NCBI GenBank assembly: GCA_964549505.1
Contig: CAZJVD010000002.1
Coordinates: 62,001-126,000, forward strand
Direction of reading: 5' to 3'
Source: CAZJVD01 sp964549505
GTDB taxonomy: Bacteria > Bdellovibrionota > UBA1018 > CAZJVD01
DNA: 64,000 nucleotides
The translations under genes and the position numbers were made by a program. Numbering within the stretch: position 1 is the first letter of the stretch; every line of letters begins with the position of its first letter. Below the pieces are notes generated by a model. It saw nothing but the letters and a program-made list of their open reading frames with translations, ran no database searches and was not told where the DNA came from. Positions 51,214 through 60,063 of this stretch are shown in pieces.

Positions 51214-52653
51214 TTAGCGCGACGAGATCTTTTGAAAGATATCGTAAGACTTCAGATAGTTGAGGGCCTGACGGACCTGATAGTCCTCTCGCGGGTTCAT
51301 ATCGACGGGCTTGAGATCGGTCGGCTCTGACTTGCGTGAGCTATTTTCAGCGTCACTAAGTTTTTCGAGCTCTTCAGCCGAAAATTCCTTCCCACCAACG
51401 TCCTCGTCCTTATCGTCGCCCTTTTCCTCGCCGATGATATGCCCGGGCAGATCCTTCTCTCGGAGCGAATCACGACTGATCTTCGCCTTTTTCAAAAGCT
51501 CCGGATCGTACTGGTCGAGCAGGATGTCGGGCATGACGCCCTTTTCCTGTATACTGCGCCCGCTCGGTGTGTAGTAACGCGCGATCGTCAGTTTCAAACC
51601 CATTTGATCGCCGAGATCAATCACCGTTTGAACTGAACCCTTACCAAACGTCGGTGCGCCCAATACCACAGCACGCTTATGATCTTGCAACGCTCCCGCA
51701 ACGATCTCCGCCGCTGACGCTGTCGATGAACCAACAAGGACCGCTACGGCGAGATCTTTTCGTGTTTCTCCGCGACGAGCGTATTTGATTTCCTTTTGAG
51801 CGCGGTCGCGACCGATGGTCGAGACAATCACACCTTCGTCGATGAAGATCGATGTCACATCAACGGCTTGATCCAAGAGACCGCCGGGATTGGTCCGTAG
51901 GTCCAGCACGAGTCCCTTCAGTTTGCCCTTTTGCTCGAAACCAGCGAGAGCCGACTTCAGATCGTTAGCGGCATTCTCGTTGAACGTCTGAAGCCGCACG
52001 TAACCAAAGTTCGGTTCGAGAACCATCTTTTCGGCGACCGCACGGATCTTGATTTCCTCGCGCGTGAGCGTGAGCTCTTTGACTTTATCGAAGCCCGTCC
52101 GGAAAAACGAAATCTTGATCTTGGAGCCCTTTCCTCCGCGCATCTTGACCACCGCTTCGGACAAACTCATACCCTTGGTCGACGCATCATCGATTTTTAC
52201 AATGCGATCACCAGCCAGAAGTCCGGCTTTCCAGGCGGGTGTTCCTTCGATCGGCGTGACAATGGTGAGAACGCCGTCGCGCAAACCGACTTCAATACCG
52301 ACGCCGCCAAACTTCCCACTCGTATCGACTTTCATGTCTTTGAAAATCTCGGGTGGCAAAAAGTTAGAGTGCGGATCGAGCGTCGCGAGCATTCCCTTAA
52401 TCGCGCCATGGACCAACTTGGTGTTGTCGACTTCGTCAACAAAGTTGGTCTCGACAAAATGAAGCACCTTTTGAAAGAGTTCAAGATTCTTGTAACGTGC
52501 ACCATCAGTCGCCCTCGGCGTCTCGAGTTCAACCGTTTTCTGGTTCTGTTTGTCACTCGGTTTGTCTTTTTCCTTGGCTAGACTTTGAAACACAAAGTTT
52601 CCACCCACGAGACTGACGAGAGCCGCCAAAACACACGCATTTTTCCGAGTCAT
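51214..52653 (-). CDS. ctpA: Carboxy-terminal processing protease, S41 family
   Basis: The 479-residue protein has a signal peptide (ACVLAALVSLVGGNFVFQSLA). The N-terminal helical part (HFVETNFVDEVDNTKLVHGA, MLATLDPHSNFLPP) is followed by a PDZ domain (GVGIEVGLRDGVLTIVTPIEGTPAWKAGL without gaps in the motif spacing). The S41 core then shows the nucleophilic Ser in VGSSTASAAEIVAGAL and the general-base Lys in FGKGSVQ. It is a periplasmic serine protease acting on C-termini. Its start overlaps the envC stop by four bases, so it belongs to the ftsE-ftsX-envC operon and may degrade or regulate cell-wall hydrolases used in division. Confidence 0.94.
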   Translation of the reverse strand: MTRKNACVLAALVSLVGGNFVFQSLAKEKDKPSDKQNQKTVELETPRATDGARYKNLELFQKVLHFVETNFVDEVDNTKLVHGAIKGMLATLDPHSNFLPPEIFKDMKVDTSGKFGGVGIEVGLRDGVLTIVTPIEGTPAWKAGLLAGDRIVKIDDASTKGMSLSEAVVKMRGGKGSKIKISFFRTGFDKVKELTLTREEIKIRAVAEKMVLEPNFGYVRLQTFNENAANDLKSALAGFEQKGKLKGLVLDLRTNPGGLLDQAVDVTSIFIDEGVIVSTIGRDRAQKEIKYARRGETRKDLAVAVLVGSSTASAAEIVAGALQDHKRAVVLGAPTFGKGSVQTVIDLGDQMGLKLTIARYYTPSGRSIQEKGVMPDILLDQYDPELLKKAKISRDSLREKDLPGHIIGEEKGDDKDEDVGGKEFSAEELEKLSDAENSSRKSEPTDLKPVDMNPREDYQVRQALNYLKSYDIFQKISSR

Positions 52654-53822
52654 TGAACGATGTCTCCTTCATGGGGACTTGGTTCGAGCTTCGCCTGCAA
52701 CCATCCTATGGGATTCACGGGGACGTTACGCGACCGAATCTCAAAATACACCGGGGTTCCTTTAGAATCACTTTTTCCGACTGCCTCTTGATCGCCAACA
52801 AAGTCGCCTTCTTTGCGAAGGGCCGTCCCGAGTTGAGCCACGAGTGAGTAATAGTTAGCGCCATGATCGATAATCGTTACGAGACCAAAATCCTGAAGCT
52901 CGCCGGCAAAAACCACGCGCCCAGGCGCGACCGCTCTCACGTCCGTTTCAGGTTGCACCGCGAACTCGATACCTTTACGAAAGAAGGACAGACCCGATGC
53001 TGGATCGCGATCCCGTCCATAACCCTGCACAAGCTTTCCCGCGACCGGCAGTCCTAGCTTGCCTTTCTTGAGTACAAAATCACCGAGGTAGACCGACCGA
53101 GCGGCCTGTTTCTCGGCCTCCGTCGTTCTCTCAAAAGCAAGACGCGCATTGAACTGCTCGATCAACTGCTCCACCCGAAGCTGGGTACTTTTCAAACGAT
53201 GCACTCTTTCGACTTGCGAAAGGCTGTCGGTCTGCATCTTCGCCAGCATCTGATTCTGGATGCTCTCATGAAACTTCAGCACCTGTGCCTGATCCTCGAG
53301 ATCGTTCATCAAGTAGGTCAAATGAAGATGTTCTTGCTCAATTTTTCCTTCGATTTCATCGACATCCAAACGATCCATGCGCAGGGCCTCGGCTCGCTGC
53401 AGACTGAGCTCAACCAGCTTGGTAACTACCGAACGAACGGCGGGGCGATTTTCATACGAAGAGCGACTATGAAGCGAATCCAGTGTCTCCACCAAACGCG
53501 TGAGACTGCGTCGCTCTTCGTTCATCCGTGATTCGAGGGCTGTCTTTCGAGCGGTCAGCTCTTCGAGATATTTTTTTAGTTCGCCAATGCGCTTTGCTGC
53601 AAGCGTGCGCTCGGCTTTCTGCAGTTTCTGTAGACTCTTGAGATGCTGAACGCGACCGCCTGTCGCCTTCAACTCTTTTGTATTCGATATCAAATCTTTC
53701 TCTGACTTGAGAATCTGTTCTCGTACCTGCAGGAGTTCTCTTGCAAGCGAAGGTTTCGGCTTCTGCGGAAGAGTGGCAGCAGCCGACATGCTTAAAAGAA
53801 AAGAGAGAAGAACGACGCTCAT
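52650..53822 (-). CDS. envC: EnvC-like cell-division activator, coiled coil with degenerate LytM domain
   Basis: The ATG at 53822 overlaps the ftsX stop (ATGA) and gives 390 residues with a signal peptide (SVVLLSFLLSMSAAA). A longer frame upstream is only a shadow of ftsX. Residues about 25-250 form a long coiled coil (LLQVREQILKSEKDLISNTK and onward). The C-terminal M23/LytM domain lacks the zinc ligands: the usual HxxxD reads RKGIEF and HLH reads VYFEIR. E. coli EnvC is also catalytically dead and activates amidases under FtsEX control. Order and overlap with ftsE and ftsX support the same role. Confidence 0.9.
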   Translation of the reverse strand: MSVVLLSFLLSMSAAATLPQKPKPSLARELLQVREQILKSEKDLISNTKELKATGGRVQHLKSLQKLQKAERTLAAKRIGELKKYLEELTARKTALESRMNEERRSLTRLVETLDSLHSRSSYENRPAVRSVVTKLVELSLQRAEALRMDRLDVDEIEGKIEQEHLHLTYLMNDLEDQAQVLKFHESIQNQMLAKMQTDSLSQVERVHRLKSTQLRVEQLIEQFNARLAFERTTEAEKQAARSVYLGDFVLKKGKLGLPVAGKLVQGYGRDRDPASGLSFFRKGIEFAVQPETDVRAVAPGRVVFAGELQDFGLVTIIDHGANYYSLVAQLGTALRKEGDFVGDQEAVGKSDSKGTPVYFEIRSRNVPVNPIGWLQAKLEPSPHEGDIVQ

Positions 53823-54769
53823 GAGCGTCCGCCACTGCTGCGCGCCGTTCGAAAACTCAAGCTCAAAACAGCGGTGGCACCAAGCACCACGAAAACACCA
53901 ATCGTGATCAGCGCATGCAGCCGCGGCAACGCGATGGCCTGAGGGGCCCACCCTGCCGCTGCGGAAAAACCGATGGGAGCGGCCTGCTCTAGAAAACCAT
54001 TGATCACGGTCGATAAACCCAACCATGCAGCAATTCCGAAAAGAGAACCCATCGCTAACGCCGAAAATCCCGTGATGATGACCGGAAGACGCGACCGAAA
54101 CACCCCCGCGCCCCATTGTGACAACACCTGAATGATGTCGGCTTGCACGGCTACATTCATCGTCGCAAGCTGCGTGAGCGTGATCACCAACGCACACAAC
54201 AAACCGATGCCAAGGATGCGCAAAGCACGCTGCAACGACACCAGCGACGAAAGCAACGGCTTGAGCTCGTGTTCTGAAGTCTCCACACGATCAACGTTCG
54301 GGTTTCCGCGCAACGTATCGAGCGCAAGCTGCGAGATAACTCCGTAGAACGTGACAATTCTTGGGACAATCTTAGGCATTTCGGGGCCTAAGTTAAAAAG
54401 CTCGTTCGCCAAGTCAGGATGGTCGGATTTCAGACGCTCGAGAAACTGTTGCGGCGTTGTGAGGTTGACCCGGTCCACGCGGGAGTCCTTACTTTCGATT
54501 TCGGTTCGTAACGATGCCGCCAATCTGTTTTGATCCTGATCGGCGACTTCGGGTTTCATGTAAGCGGTGACAAGCGTCTCTGACTTCAGATGATCCATCA
54601 CGGGCAGGATCCACTCATGAAACGACGCAATCGAAGCGCCGATGGCGACGATCAAACCGATCGCAAGCCAGCTACCAATCTGAACAAGAAAACTTCGGCG
54701 CATACCCTTCATACCGAGTTTTATGGTCAAAGGAATTCGTGTCGATACCACCGACGTCAAACCAGACAT
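53819..54769 (-). CDS. ftsX: Cell-division ABC transporter permease FtsX
   Basis: The 316-residue protein has four membrane segments in the FtsX order: one near the N-terminus (SWLAIGLIVAIGASIASF), a periplasmic loop of about 100 residues, then three more (ALRILGIGLLCALVITLTQL, ALAMGSLFGIAAWLGL and ALITIGVFVVLGATAVLSL). The region IIQVLSQWGAGVFRSRLPVI is the cytoplasmic coupling loop that contacts FtsE. FtsX senses the division ring through FtsE and switches EnvC in the periplasm. It overlaps ftsE by 13 bases and envC by four. Confidence 0.92.
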   Translation of the reverse strand: MSGLTSVVSTRIPLTIKLGMKGMRRSFLVQIGSWLAIGLIVAIGASIASFHEWILPVMDHLKSETLVTAYMKPEVADQDQNRLAASLRTEIESKDSRVDRVNLTTPQQFLERLKSDHPDLANELFNLGPEMPKIVPRIVTFYGVISQLALDTLRGNPNVDRVETSEHELKPLLSSLVSLQRALRILGIGLLCALVITLTQLATMNVAVQADIIQVLSQWGAGVFRSRLPVIITGFSALAMGSLFGIAAWLGLSTVINGFLEQAAPIGFSAAAGWAPQAIALPRLHALITIGVFVVLGATAVLSLSFRTARSSGGRS

Positions 54770-55440
54770 GGCCCTTCACTTTCTAAGACAAGCTGCCCAT
54801 CGCGAAGCACACCACAGCGCTTGCGTACTTTGCGTACGATCTCGCGATCGTGAGTTGCTAAGATCACGGTGGCGCCCTTGAGATGACTTCGCACAAAAAG
54901 CTCCATGAGCGACCAGGTGTACTCACGGTCCTGTGCGCCCGTGGGTTCATCGGCGATGATGAGTTCCGGGTTGCGAACCAGCGCTCGCGCGACGGCTACC
55001 CGTTGCGCTTCACCACCGGAAAGTGCCCCAGCTGGTTTCGCCGCTTTGTCCGCGAGTCCCAGAACGCTGATCAACTCGTGCACGCGTGTTCGATCATCGG
55101 CCGTCATCCGACGCGATCCACTGAGCCAGAGAGAGAGTGCGACGTTCTCAAAAACCGAGAGATCGCGTATGAGTTGAACGTTCTGTGGAATGTAACCAAT
55201 CGCTCGTCGAATTCCTCCGAGCGTCGCGCGCGCCGCTGTCGAGAGACTGTAACCAAAAAGTGAAACCACTCCTGTCGACGGTCGCTCTTCGGTTGCTAAC
55301 ACACGAAGAAACGTGGTTTTGCCCGCACCACTTCCGCCGACCAGATACAGAAAGTCACCCTTCTTGAGATTCAGGTTGACCCGATCGAGTACTTTTTGAT
55401 TTCCGAGATATACCTTTGACACATCCGTGAGCTGAATCAT
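54757..55440 (-). CDS. ftsE: Cell-division ATP-binding protein FtsE
   Basis: ABC ATPase with Walker A GGSGAGKTT, Q-loop IGYIPQNVQLI, signature LSGGEAQRVAVARAL and Walker B LIIADEPTG. The ATG at 55440 gives the usual beginning MIQLTDVSKVYLG and 227 residues; an in-frame ATG at 55467 adds nine residues without a ribosome site. FtsE binds the Z-ring and drives FtsX conformational change. It heads the ftsE-ftsX-envC-ctpA operon. An intergenic region of 92 bases separates it from the divergent CPBP-like gene and should carry both promoters. Confidence 0.92.
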   Translation of the reverse strand: MIQLTDVSKVYLGNQKVLDRVNLNLKKGDFLYLVGGSGAGKTTFLRVLATEERPSTGVVSLFGYSLSTAARATLGGIRRAIGYIPQNVQLIRDLSVFENVALSLWLSGSRRMTADDRTRVHELISVLGLADKAAKPAGALSGGEAQRVAVARALVRNPELIIADEPTGAQDREYTWSLMELFVRSHLKGATVILATHDREIVRKVRKRCGVLRDGQLVLESEGPCLV

Positions 55441-55532
55441 AAGACGCCCCAACCTTATTTTTATCATTCAAATAGGTACCCGGGGATGCGGAAAATTTTT
55501 GACGCCCGCAGCTCTCGAGGTACTCTCTACAA

Positions 55533-56432
55533 GTGATTCAGTGGCGACCGCTCGTGCATCTTGCGACGTACATCGTGTGGCAGACGATCTTCTACGGCGC
55601 AGCTATGGCCGCATTCACCTACTGGGGAGCCGCCTCGCATTCATCACTGAAGGTGCTCGGGACGGAGATGGGTGCGTTTCAAGTACCGATGGTCGCGATC
55701 GCCTCGGCGTCCTTCGTCGTCATTTGGGGCCTCTTGTTCCCCATCACGCGTGAGCCGCTCTATGAAATCTTCAATCCCAAGCGATTTCGTTACCGATTCT
55801 TGCCTTCACTCCTCGAGGGGAGCTGGCTCGCGTTTGGACTCGCAGCCGCGTGGGTTCTCGTTGGACTCATGACGATCGTCGGTGTCTTCGTCGAGCTCGG
55901 AGGTTTTTGGGCGAGCCTTGGACAATCTCTTGGGAGCGCGCTTCTCCTGGCTTTTTGGATCTATGGCGAAGAGTTCTTGTTTCGCCACAAATTCATCCTT
56001 CCTTTGCGACGAACATCGGCGCCATGGATCGGGATTCTATGGACTGCCGTGATCTACACGACGATTAAGTCCTTCCAGCTCGATCTGGATTGGCAAACAG
56101 GAACGTCTTTCTTCTTTGCATCGCTCTGGATGGGCATCGAGTTCGAACGAACGCGCGACTTTTCTCGAGGCGCCGGCCTTTGGGCAGGGTTTCTCATCAT
56201 GCTGCTACCCGTCCTCGGAATGTCTTTCACGAGCGAAGAGTTTCACGGTGTCGTCCTACTGAAAAACACTTTTAAAGTTAATGGTTTAGGACCAGTTTCA
56301 CACGGCTTTGACGCGTGGCTAACGGGGGGCACGACGGGTCCCCTGGCCTCCGGATCTGTGATGCTCCTTATTTTGCTCCAAGTCATTAAATCGTTTATAA
56401 AGAATAGGTCCCTTCTCACAAACACTCATTAG
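55533..56432 (+). CDS. CPBP-family membrane protein (CAAX-protease-like), possibly inactive
   Basis: This 299-residue protein has about seven membrane segments and starts at a GTG at 55533. The motif GEEFLFRHKFILP (Glu146, Glu147, Arg151) corresponds to the EExxxR motif of CPBP intramembrane proteases. The second motif, normally with a His in a phenylalanine-rich helix, reads LWTAVIYTTIKSF here and has no His. The third, GAGLWAGFLI, also lacks the usual His. Proteolytic activity is therefore doubtful. It lies 21 bases upstream of tolQ in the same direction and may be transcribed with the Tol operon. Confidence 0.75.
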   Translation: MIQWRPLVHLATYIVWQTIFYGAAMAAFTYWGAASHSSLKVLGTEMGAFQVPMVAIASASFVVIWGLLFPITREPLYEIFNPKRFRYRFLPSLLEGSWLAFGLAAAWVLVGLMTIVGVFVELGGFWASLGQSLGSALLLAFWIYGEEFLFRHKFILPLRRTSAPWIGILWTAVIYTTIKSFQLDLDWQTGTSFFFASLWMGIEFERTRDFSRGAGLWAGFLIMLLPVLGMSFTSEEFHGVVLLKNTFKVNGLGPVSHGFDAWLTGGTTGPLASGSVMLLILLQVIKSFIKNRSLLTNTH

Positions 56433-56453
56433 AAGAGGAGAAAGAATCGGCTC

Positions 56454-57122
56454 ATGCTCGAACTCGTCGTCAATGCCGGCCTTACGGTCCAAGTCGTTTT
56501 GATCACACTGGTTGCTGCTTCGGTTGCCTGCTGGGCCATCATCGTTGCGAAGTGGACTGTGTTTCGCAAAGGCGCTCGCCAGGATTTCGCGTTCCTCAGT
56601 TACTTCTGGAAAAGTAAGAGTCTCGAAGAAGTCTTTGCGAAAACCGACGAATATCAAGATTCTCCCGTGGCTCGCGTTTTTAAGTCAGGCTTCAAAGAAC
56701 TCCAGAAACTGCCGCTCAACGACCGACCAGCCGATGCAGAACCTTTGATCGATAATATTCAACGCGCACTGGGCCGAGCGACCCACGCGAATGTTGCTTC
56801 GATGGAGAAGCATCTCGGATGGCTCGCGACGACCGCGAGCGCGGCTCCGTTCGTCGGACTTTTTGGAACCGTCTGGGGAATCATGAACGCATTCCAAGAC
56901 ATCGGCGCTAGCGGTGCCGCAAGCTTGGCTGTTGTCGCTCCAGGTATTTCCGAAGCACTCGTGGCAACAGCGGTGGGGCTTGGAGCTGCCATCCCAGCCG
57001 TTGTGTCCTACAACCATTTTGTGAACATGATCAAACGTTCGGCCGTCGATATGGAATGCTTTGTTCAGGATTTTCTGAATATCGTCCAGCGCGGCTTTCT
57101 CACAGGTAATCGCAAAAAATGA
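56454..57122 (+). CDS. tolQ: Tol-Pal system protein TolQ
   Basis: The 222-residue protein has three membrane segments: TVQVVLITLVAASVACWAII near the start and the pore pair ATTASAAPFVGLFGTVWGIM and ALVATAVGLGAAIPAVVSYN. Together with TolR it forms the proton channel that powers TolA and outer-membrane constriction in division. The ATG follows AGGAGAAAG. It overlaps tolR by four bases. It is the second TolQ-family gene in the window and lacks the His-rich tail of the AglR-like protein at 27726. Confidence 0.94.
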   Translation: MLELVVNAGLTVQVVLITLVAASVACWAIIVAKWTVFRKGARQDFAFLSYFWKSKSLEEVFAKTDEYQDSPVARVFKSGFKELQKLPLNDRPADAEPLIDNIQRALGRATHANVASMEKHLGWLATTASAAPFVGLFGTVWGIMNAFQDIGASGAASLAVVAPGISEALVATAVGLGAAIPAVVSYNHFVNMIKRSAVDMECFVQDFLNIVQRGFLTGNRKK

Positions 57123-57550
57123 AGCTTCCGGACGCCACAAGCTCGCGCTCGTCAACACCGGTGACACTGGCGGAAATCAACGTCACACCGCTCGTCGATG
57201 TCATGCTCGTGCTTCTCATTGTGTTCATGATCTCAGCACCCCTCATGCAACAGGGCCTGGATGTGCGCCTGCCAAAAGTGAGTGCTGGAGCCCTAAGCGA
57301 AGCTCCTGAAAACATCGACATCAGCGTCACCAAGGATGAGCGGGTTTTGCTCAACGGCTCGAGTGTGTCACTCAGTCAGTTGCCAAAGAAACTCTTTCAG
57401 ATAGCAAAAGGGAAAAAGAACGTTCAAGTCTACGTGCGTGCCGATCGCGTGGCCGAGTACGGATTTGTCGCCCGTGTGATTGGCGCTATCAAAGCCGCTG
57501 AGATCGATCGCGTGGGCCTTGTGACGGAACCGGAGTCCAAGGGTCTGTAA
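57119..57550 (+). CDS. tolR: Tol-Pal system protein TolR
   Basis: The 143-residue protein has the classic ExbD/TolR membrane segment with Asp27 (INVTPLVDVMLVLLIVFMI) followed by APLMQQGLDVRLPK and a periplasmic domain ending IGAIKAAEIDRVGLVT. It translates from an ATG overlapping the tolQ stop. It forms the proton channel with TolQ. Compared with the two TolR-like proteins at 28448 and 28906, this is the canonical form, which helps assign them to a different system. Confidence 0.94.
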   Translation: MKLPDATSSRSSTPVTLAEINVTPLVDVMLVLLIVFMISAPLMQQGLDVRLPKVSAGALSEAPENIDISVTKDERVLLNGSSVSLSQLPKKLFQIAKGKKNVQVYVRADRVAEYGFVARVIGAIKAAEIDRVGLVTEPESKGL

Positions 57551-57567
57551 CTCGAAGAGGGCCCGAC

Positions 57568-58338
57568 GTGAGCACATTGGACGAGTATCAAGTTTTCGAA
57601 GCAACTCTTGATGGCAAACGGAGTTTTCGCCGCGGTCTCGGCCCGTCGCTTGCGATCCACGCGGTCTTGTCACTTTTCCTCTTTGCGCAGGGATGGTGGT
57701 GGCGCAATCACGAACGGACACCGTACAGTCCAACTCTCCGCGTAGATATCGTCGGCCTTCCGGATATCGTTAAGGGGGATCTTCCAAACAAAGTGGAAGA
57801 CGTGACGAAAGAGCCCGAAATAAAAGCACCCGAAAAATCCCCAGATAAGTCGGAAGACAAAATCGAGAAAAAGACCGTCCCACCACCCGACGCAATGACG
57901 TTAAAGAAAGTGCGCAAGAAGGATCTCAAATCAGCACTCGAGCGGATCAAAGCGCTCGATAAGGTTCGTGATCAGAGTGAGGATCGCCCGCAAGCCCCTC
58001 CGATCAAAGGCAATATACTCTCGGCCGGCACGGACACCTCAGCGGATGCAAAAGAAAATGGTGCAGGTCCTTATTATGACGGGATCCTCGAAAGTGTACG
58101 CGGACACTGGTCACTCCCCGCGTACCTGGCACGTGGCGACCTTTCTGCGCAGATCGAGATCCTCGTTGATAGTCAGGGACACGTACGCGCGAAACGCATG
58201 CTCAAGTCGTCTGGAAATTCTTCTTTTGACGAAGCGGCACTCCGCGCGATCGAGGAAAGCGAGCCCTTTCCGCCACCTCCTGAAAATATTCGAAAACAGG
58301 TTCTCGAAGGCGGCATTGTTCTCGGATTTCCGCTATAA
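57568..58338 (+). CDS. tolA: TolA/TonB-type energy transducer
   Basis: The 256-residue protein starts at a GTG after an AGAGGG site. It has one membrane segment near the N-terminus (LAIHAVLSLFLFAQGWWW), a Lys/Glu/Pro-rich periplasmic stalk (KAPEKSPDKSEDKIEKKT), and a C-terminal TonB/TolA domain from about residue 165 (YYDGILESVRGHWSLP, LVDSQGHVRAKRMLKSSGN, FDEAALRAIEESEPFPPPP). It is shorter than E. coli TolA but located correctly between tolR and tolB. It links the TolQR motor to TolB and the outer membrane. Confidence 0.9.
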   Translation: MSTLDEYQVFEATLDGKRSFRRGLGPSLAIHAVLSLFLFAQGWWWRNHERTPYSPTLRVDIVGLPDIVKGDLPNKVEDVTKEPEIKAPEKSPDKSEDKIEKKTVPPPDAMTLKKVRKKDLKSALERIKALDKVRDQSEDRPQAPPIKGNILSAGTDTSADAKENGAGPYYDGILESVRGHWSLPAYLARGDLSAQIEILVDSQGHVRAKRMLKSSGNSSFDEAALRAIEESEPFPPPPENIRKQVLEGGIVLGFPL

Positions 58339-59696
58339 TGGCGAACACGATGAGACGCTTTCCGATCCTGCTTCTGGTTTCCGCCTGGGTTTCTACCTGG
58401 GCTTTCATGACGGCTTTCGTCACGACACAAGCCGCAGAATCACCTTATCTCAAAGTCGGAAAGGCCAAGACTCGTCGGATTATCATCGCTTATCCGTCGC
58501 CGCCGACGACCGGCGCTACCCGCGATGCCGCGACCGTCGTCCAGCGAACGATCAAAAATGACCTACTCTTTGTCGATACGTTCCGGTTTTTAGGGGACTC
58601 GAACTTTCCCGAGGTGGCACGCTCGGGCGCGCCCTCCGTCGACACCATCCGATTGTCCGCTTGGGATGCAGCCGGCGCTGAGATCCTACTCAAAACAGCT
58701 GTCGAAGGGGATGCGAGCACGACAGTTTTCGAAATGAGTCTCTACGATACGAAGCGCGGCAAGCAGCTTGCTTCGAAGCGCTACACGGCTGCGAAAGCTG
58801 ACCTTACCGTTCTCGGACACACAGTTGCCAATGACATTGCGGAAACTCTGACCGGTTTACCAGGCATCTTCCTCACGCAGATCGCCATGTCTTGCGATAC
58901 CACCGGAAAAAAAGAGATCTACTTGATGGATTTTGACGGTACGAACCAGCGCAAGCTCACGGACCATCGTTCGATTGCCTTGGGACCCGCATGGAGCCTC
59001 GATGCGAAACGCTTGGCCTACAGTGTTTTCACGCGGCATCCCGGCAATATCAAGAACATCGACCTGTTTATCTACGATTTTAAATCGAAGACCGTTGAAC
59101 TCATTTCCAATCGCAAGGGAATGAACAGCGGGGCCTCATTTCATCCGAAGGAAAACCGATTAGCTCTCACGATGAGCTTCTTAGGCAATCCAGAAATCTT
59201 TTCGATCAATCTCGGCACCAAAGAGGCGACCCGACTGACGACATCCTATGGTGTCGACGTCGACCCCGTTTGGGCTCCCGATGGCCAGTCGATGGCCTTC
59301 GTTTCGTCTCGTTCTGGACCGCCGATGGTTTATTCCATGGATAACGCCGGACAGAGTGTGAAACGACTGACGTTCGCCGGAAAATACAATGCCACCCCCA
59401 GCTGGTCACCTCAGAATAACAAGATCGCTTTTGCCGGGATGATCGACGGTCATTTTGATATTTTCATCATGAATCCAGACGGTACCAACATCGAACGTCT
59501 CACCAAGGACCAGGGCGGCAATGAAGATCCGCACTTCAGTCCGGATGGAAACTTTCTCGTTTTCAGTTCCAATCGAACAGGTAAGAAAAATATTTACGTC
59601 ATGAATATCGATGGAACATTTGTCAAAAGGCTGACCTACGGGCTTGGAAACTGTGTCGGTCCCAAGTGGTCGCCCGTTCTCAAGTCATCGCCCTAA
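58338..59696 (+). CDS. tolB: Tol-Pal system beta-propeller protein TolB
   Basis: The 452-residue protein has a signal peptide (FPILLLVSAWVSTWAFMTAF, cleavage near AAE). The N-terminal alpha/beta domain (residues about 35-180) is followed by a six-bladed propeller whose repeats show YLMDFDGTNQRKLT, AWSLDAKRLAYS, VWAPDGQSMAFVSSRSG, IFIMNPDGTNIERLT and HFSPDGNFLVFSSNR. Its ATG overlaps the tolA stop (TAATG). TolB binds Pal in the periplasm, but no pal gene follows it here. A degenerate Hpt-like gene is next. Confidence 0.95.
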   Translation: MANTMRRFPILLLVSAWVSTWAFMTAFVTTQAAESPYLKVGKAKTRRIIIAYPSPPTTGATRDAATVVQRTIKNDLLFVDTFRFLGDSNFPEVARSGAPSVDTIRLSAWDAAGAEILLKTAVEGDASTTVFEMSLYDTKRGKQLASKRYTAAKADLTVLGHTVANDIAETLTGLPGIFLTQIAMSCDTTGKKEIYLMDFDGTNQRKLTDHRSIALGPAWSLDAKRLAYSVFTRHPGNIKNIDLFIYDFKSKTVELISNRKGMNSGASFHPKENRLALTMSFLGNPEIFSINLGTKEATRLTTSYGVDVDPVWAPDGQSMAFVSSRSGPPMVYSMDNAGQSVKRLTFAGKYNATPSWSPQNNKIAFAGMIDGHFDIFIMNPDGTNIERLTKDQGGNEDPHFSPDGNFLVFSSNRTGKKNIYVMNIDGTFVKRLTYGLGNCVGPKWSPVLKSSP

Positions 59697-59721
59697 GCCC
59701 ATCATCTCGAAGGAGTTCAAT

Positions 59722-60030
59722 GTGTCAGGAATGACGCCACAGGAAATTCAAGGCCGCTTGCGGACCGAGTACCTCGATCGGTTAATACCCCGCGTACGTA
59801 AAATGCGTCGGCTTTTTGCCGATCGCTTGTGGGAAGAACTCCGAGCGGAGTGTTCGCAGATTCAGCTTTCAGCGTCGCGCTTTGGCTTTCCGGATATTGG
59901 CGTTCTCGCCACGGACGCTGTGAGCGCTTTAGACCATCAAGATGCAGATCAGGCACGCCGTCTTGTCGAAAGTCTTTTAGTCGGTCTCGATCATGTCCTC
60001 GTGACTGAATCACTTTCGAAACGACATTGA
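59722..60030 (+). CDS. Small Hpt-like helical protein, phosphorylation site missing
   Basis: The GTG at 59722 follows AAGGAG by six bases and gives 102 residues; a longer frame from 59644 overlaps tolB and lacks a site. The sequence reads as a helical bundle. SASRFGFPDIGVLATDAVSAL resembles the region after the phospho-His motif of Hpt domains (HxLKGSAxxFG), but here the His and Lys-Gly positions are Ser, Gln and Leu (SQIQLSASRFG). If related, it cannot accept phosphate in the normal way. It could bind a receiver domain without transfer, or be an unrelated helical protein. It occupies the place where pal is usually found. Confidence 0.62.
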   Translation: MSGMTPQEIQGRLRTEYLDRLIPRVRKMRRLFADRLWEELRAECSQIQLSASRFGFPDIGVLATDAVSALDHQDADQARRLVESLLVGLDHVLVTESLSKRH

Positions 60031-60063
60031 AAAAACTGGCTCGCCCGGTGATCATAGACTTCT

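Noticed and set aside
53823..54197. 125-codon N-terminal extension of the EnvC-like frame
   Set aside because: It overlaps ftsX in another frame, has Cys/His-rich nonsense composition, and the ATG at 53822 gives a proper signal peptide and an ATGA overlap.
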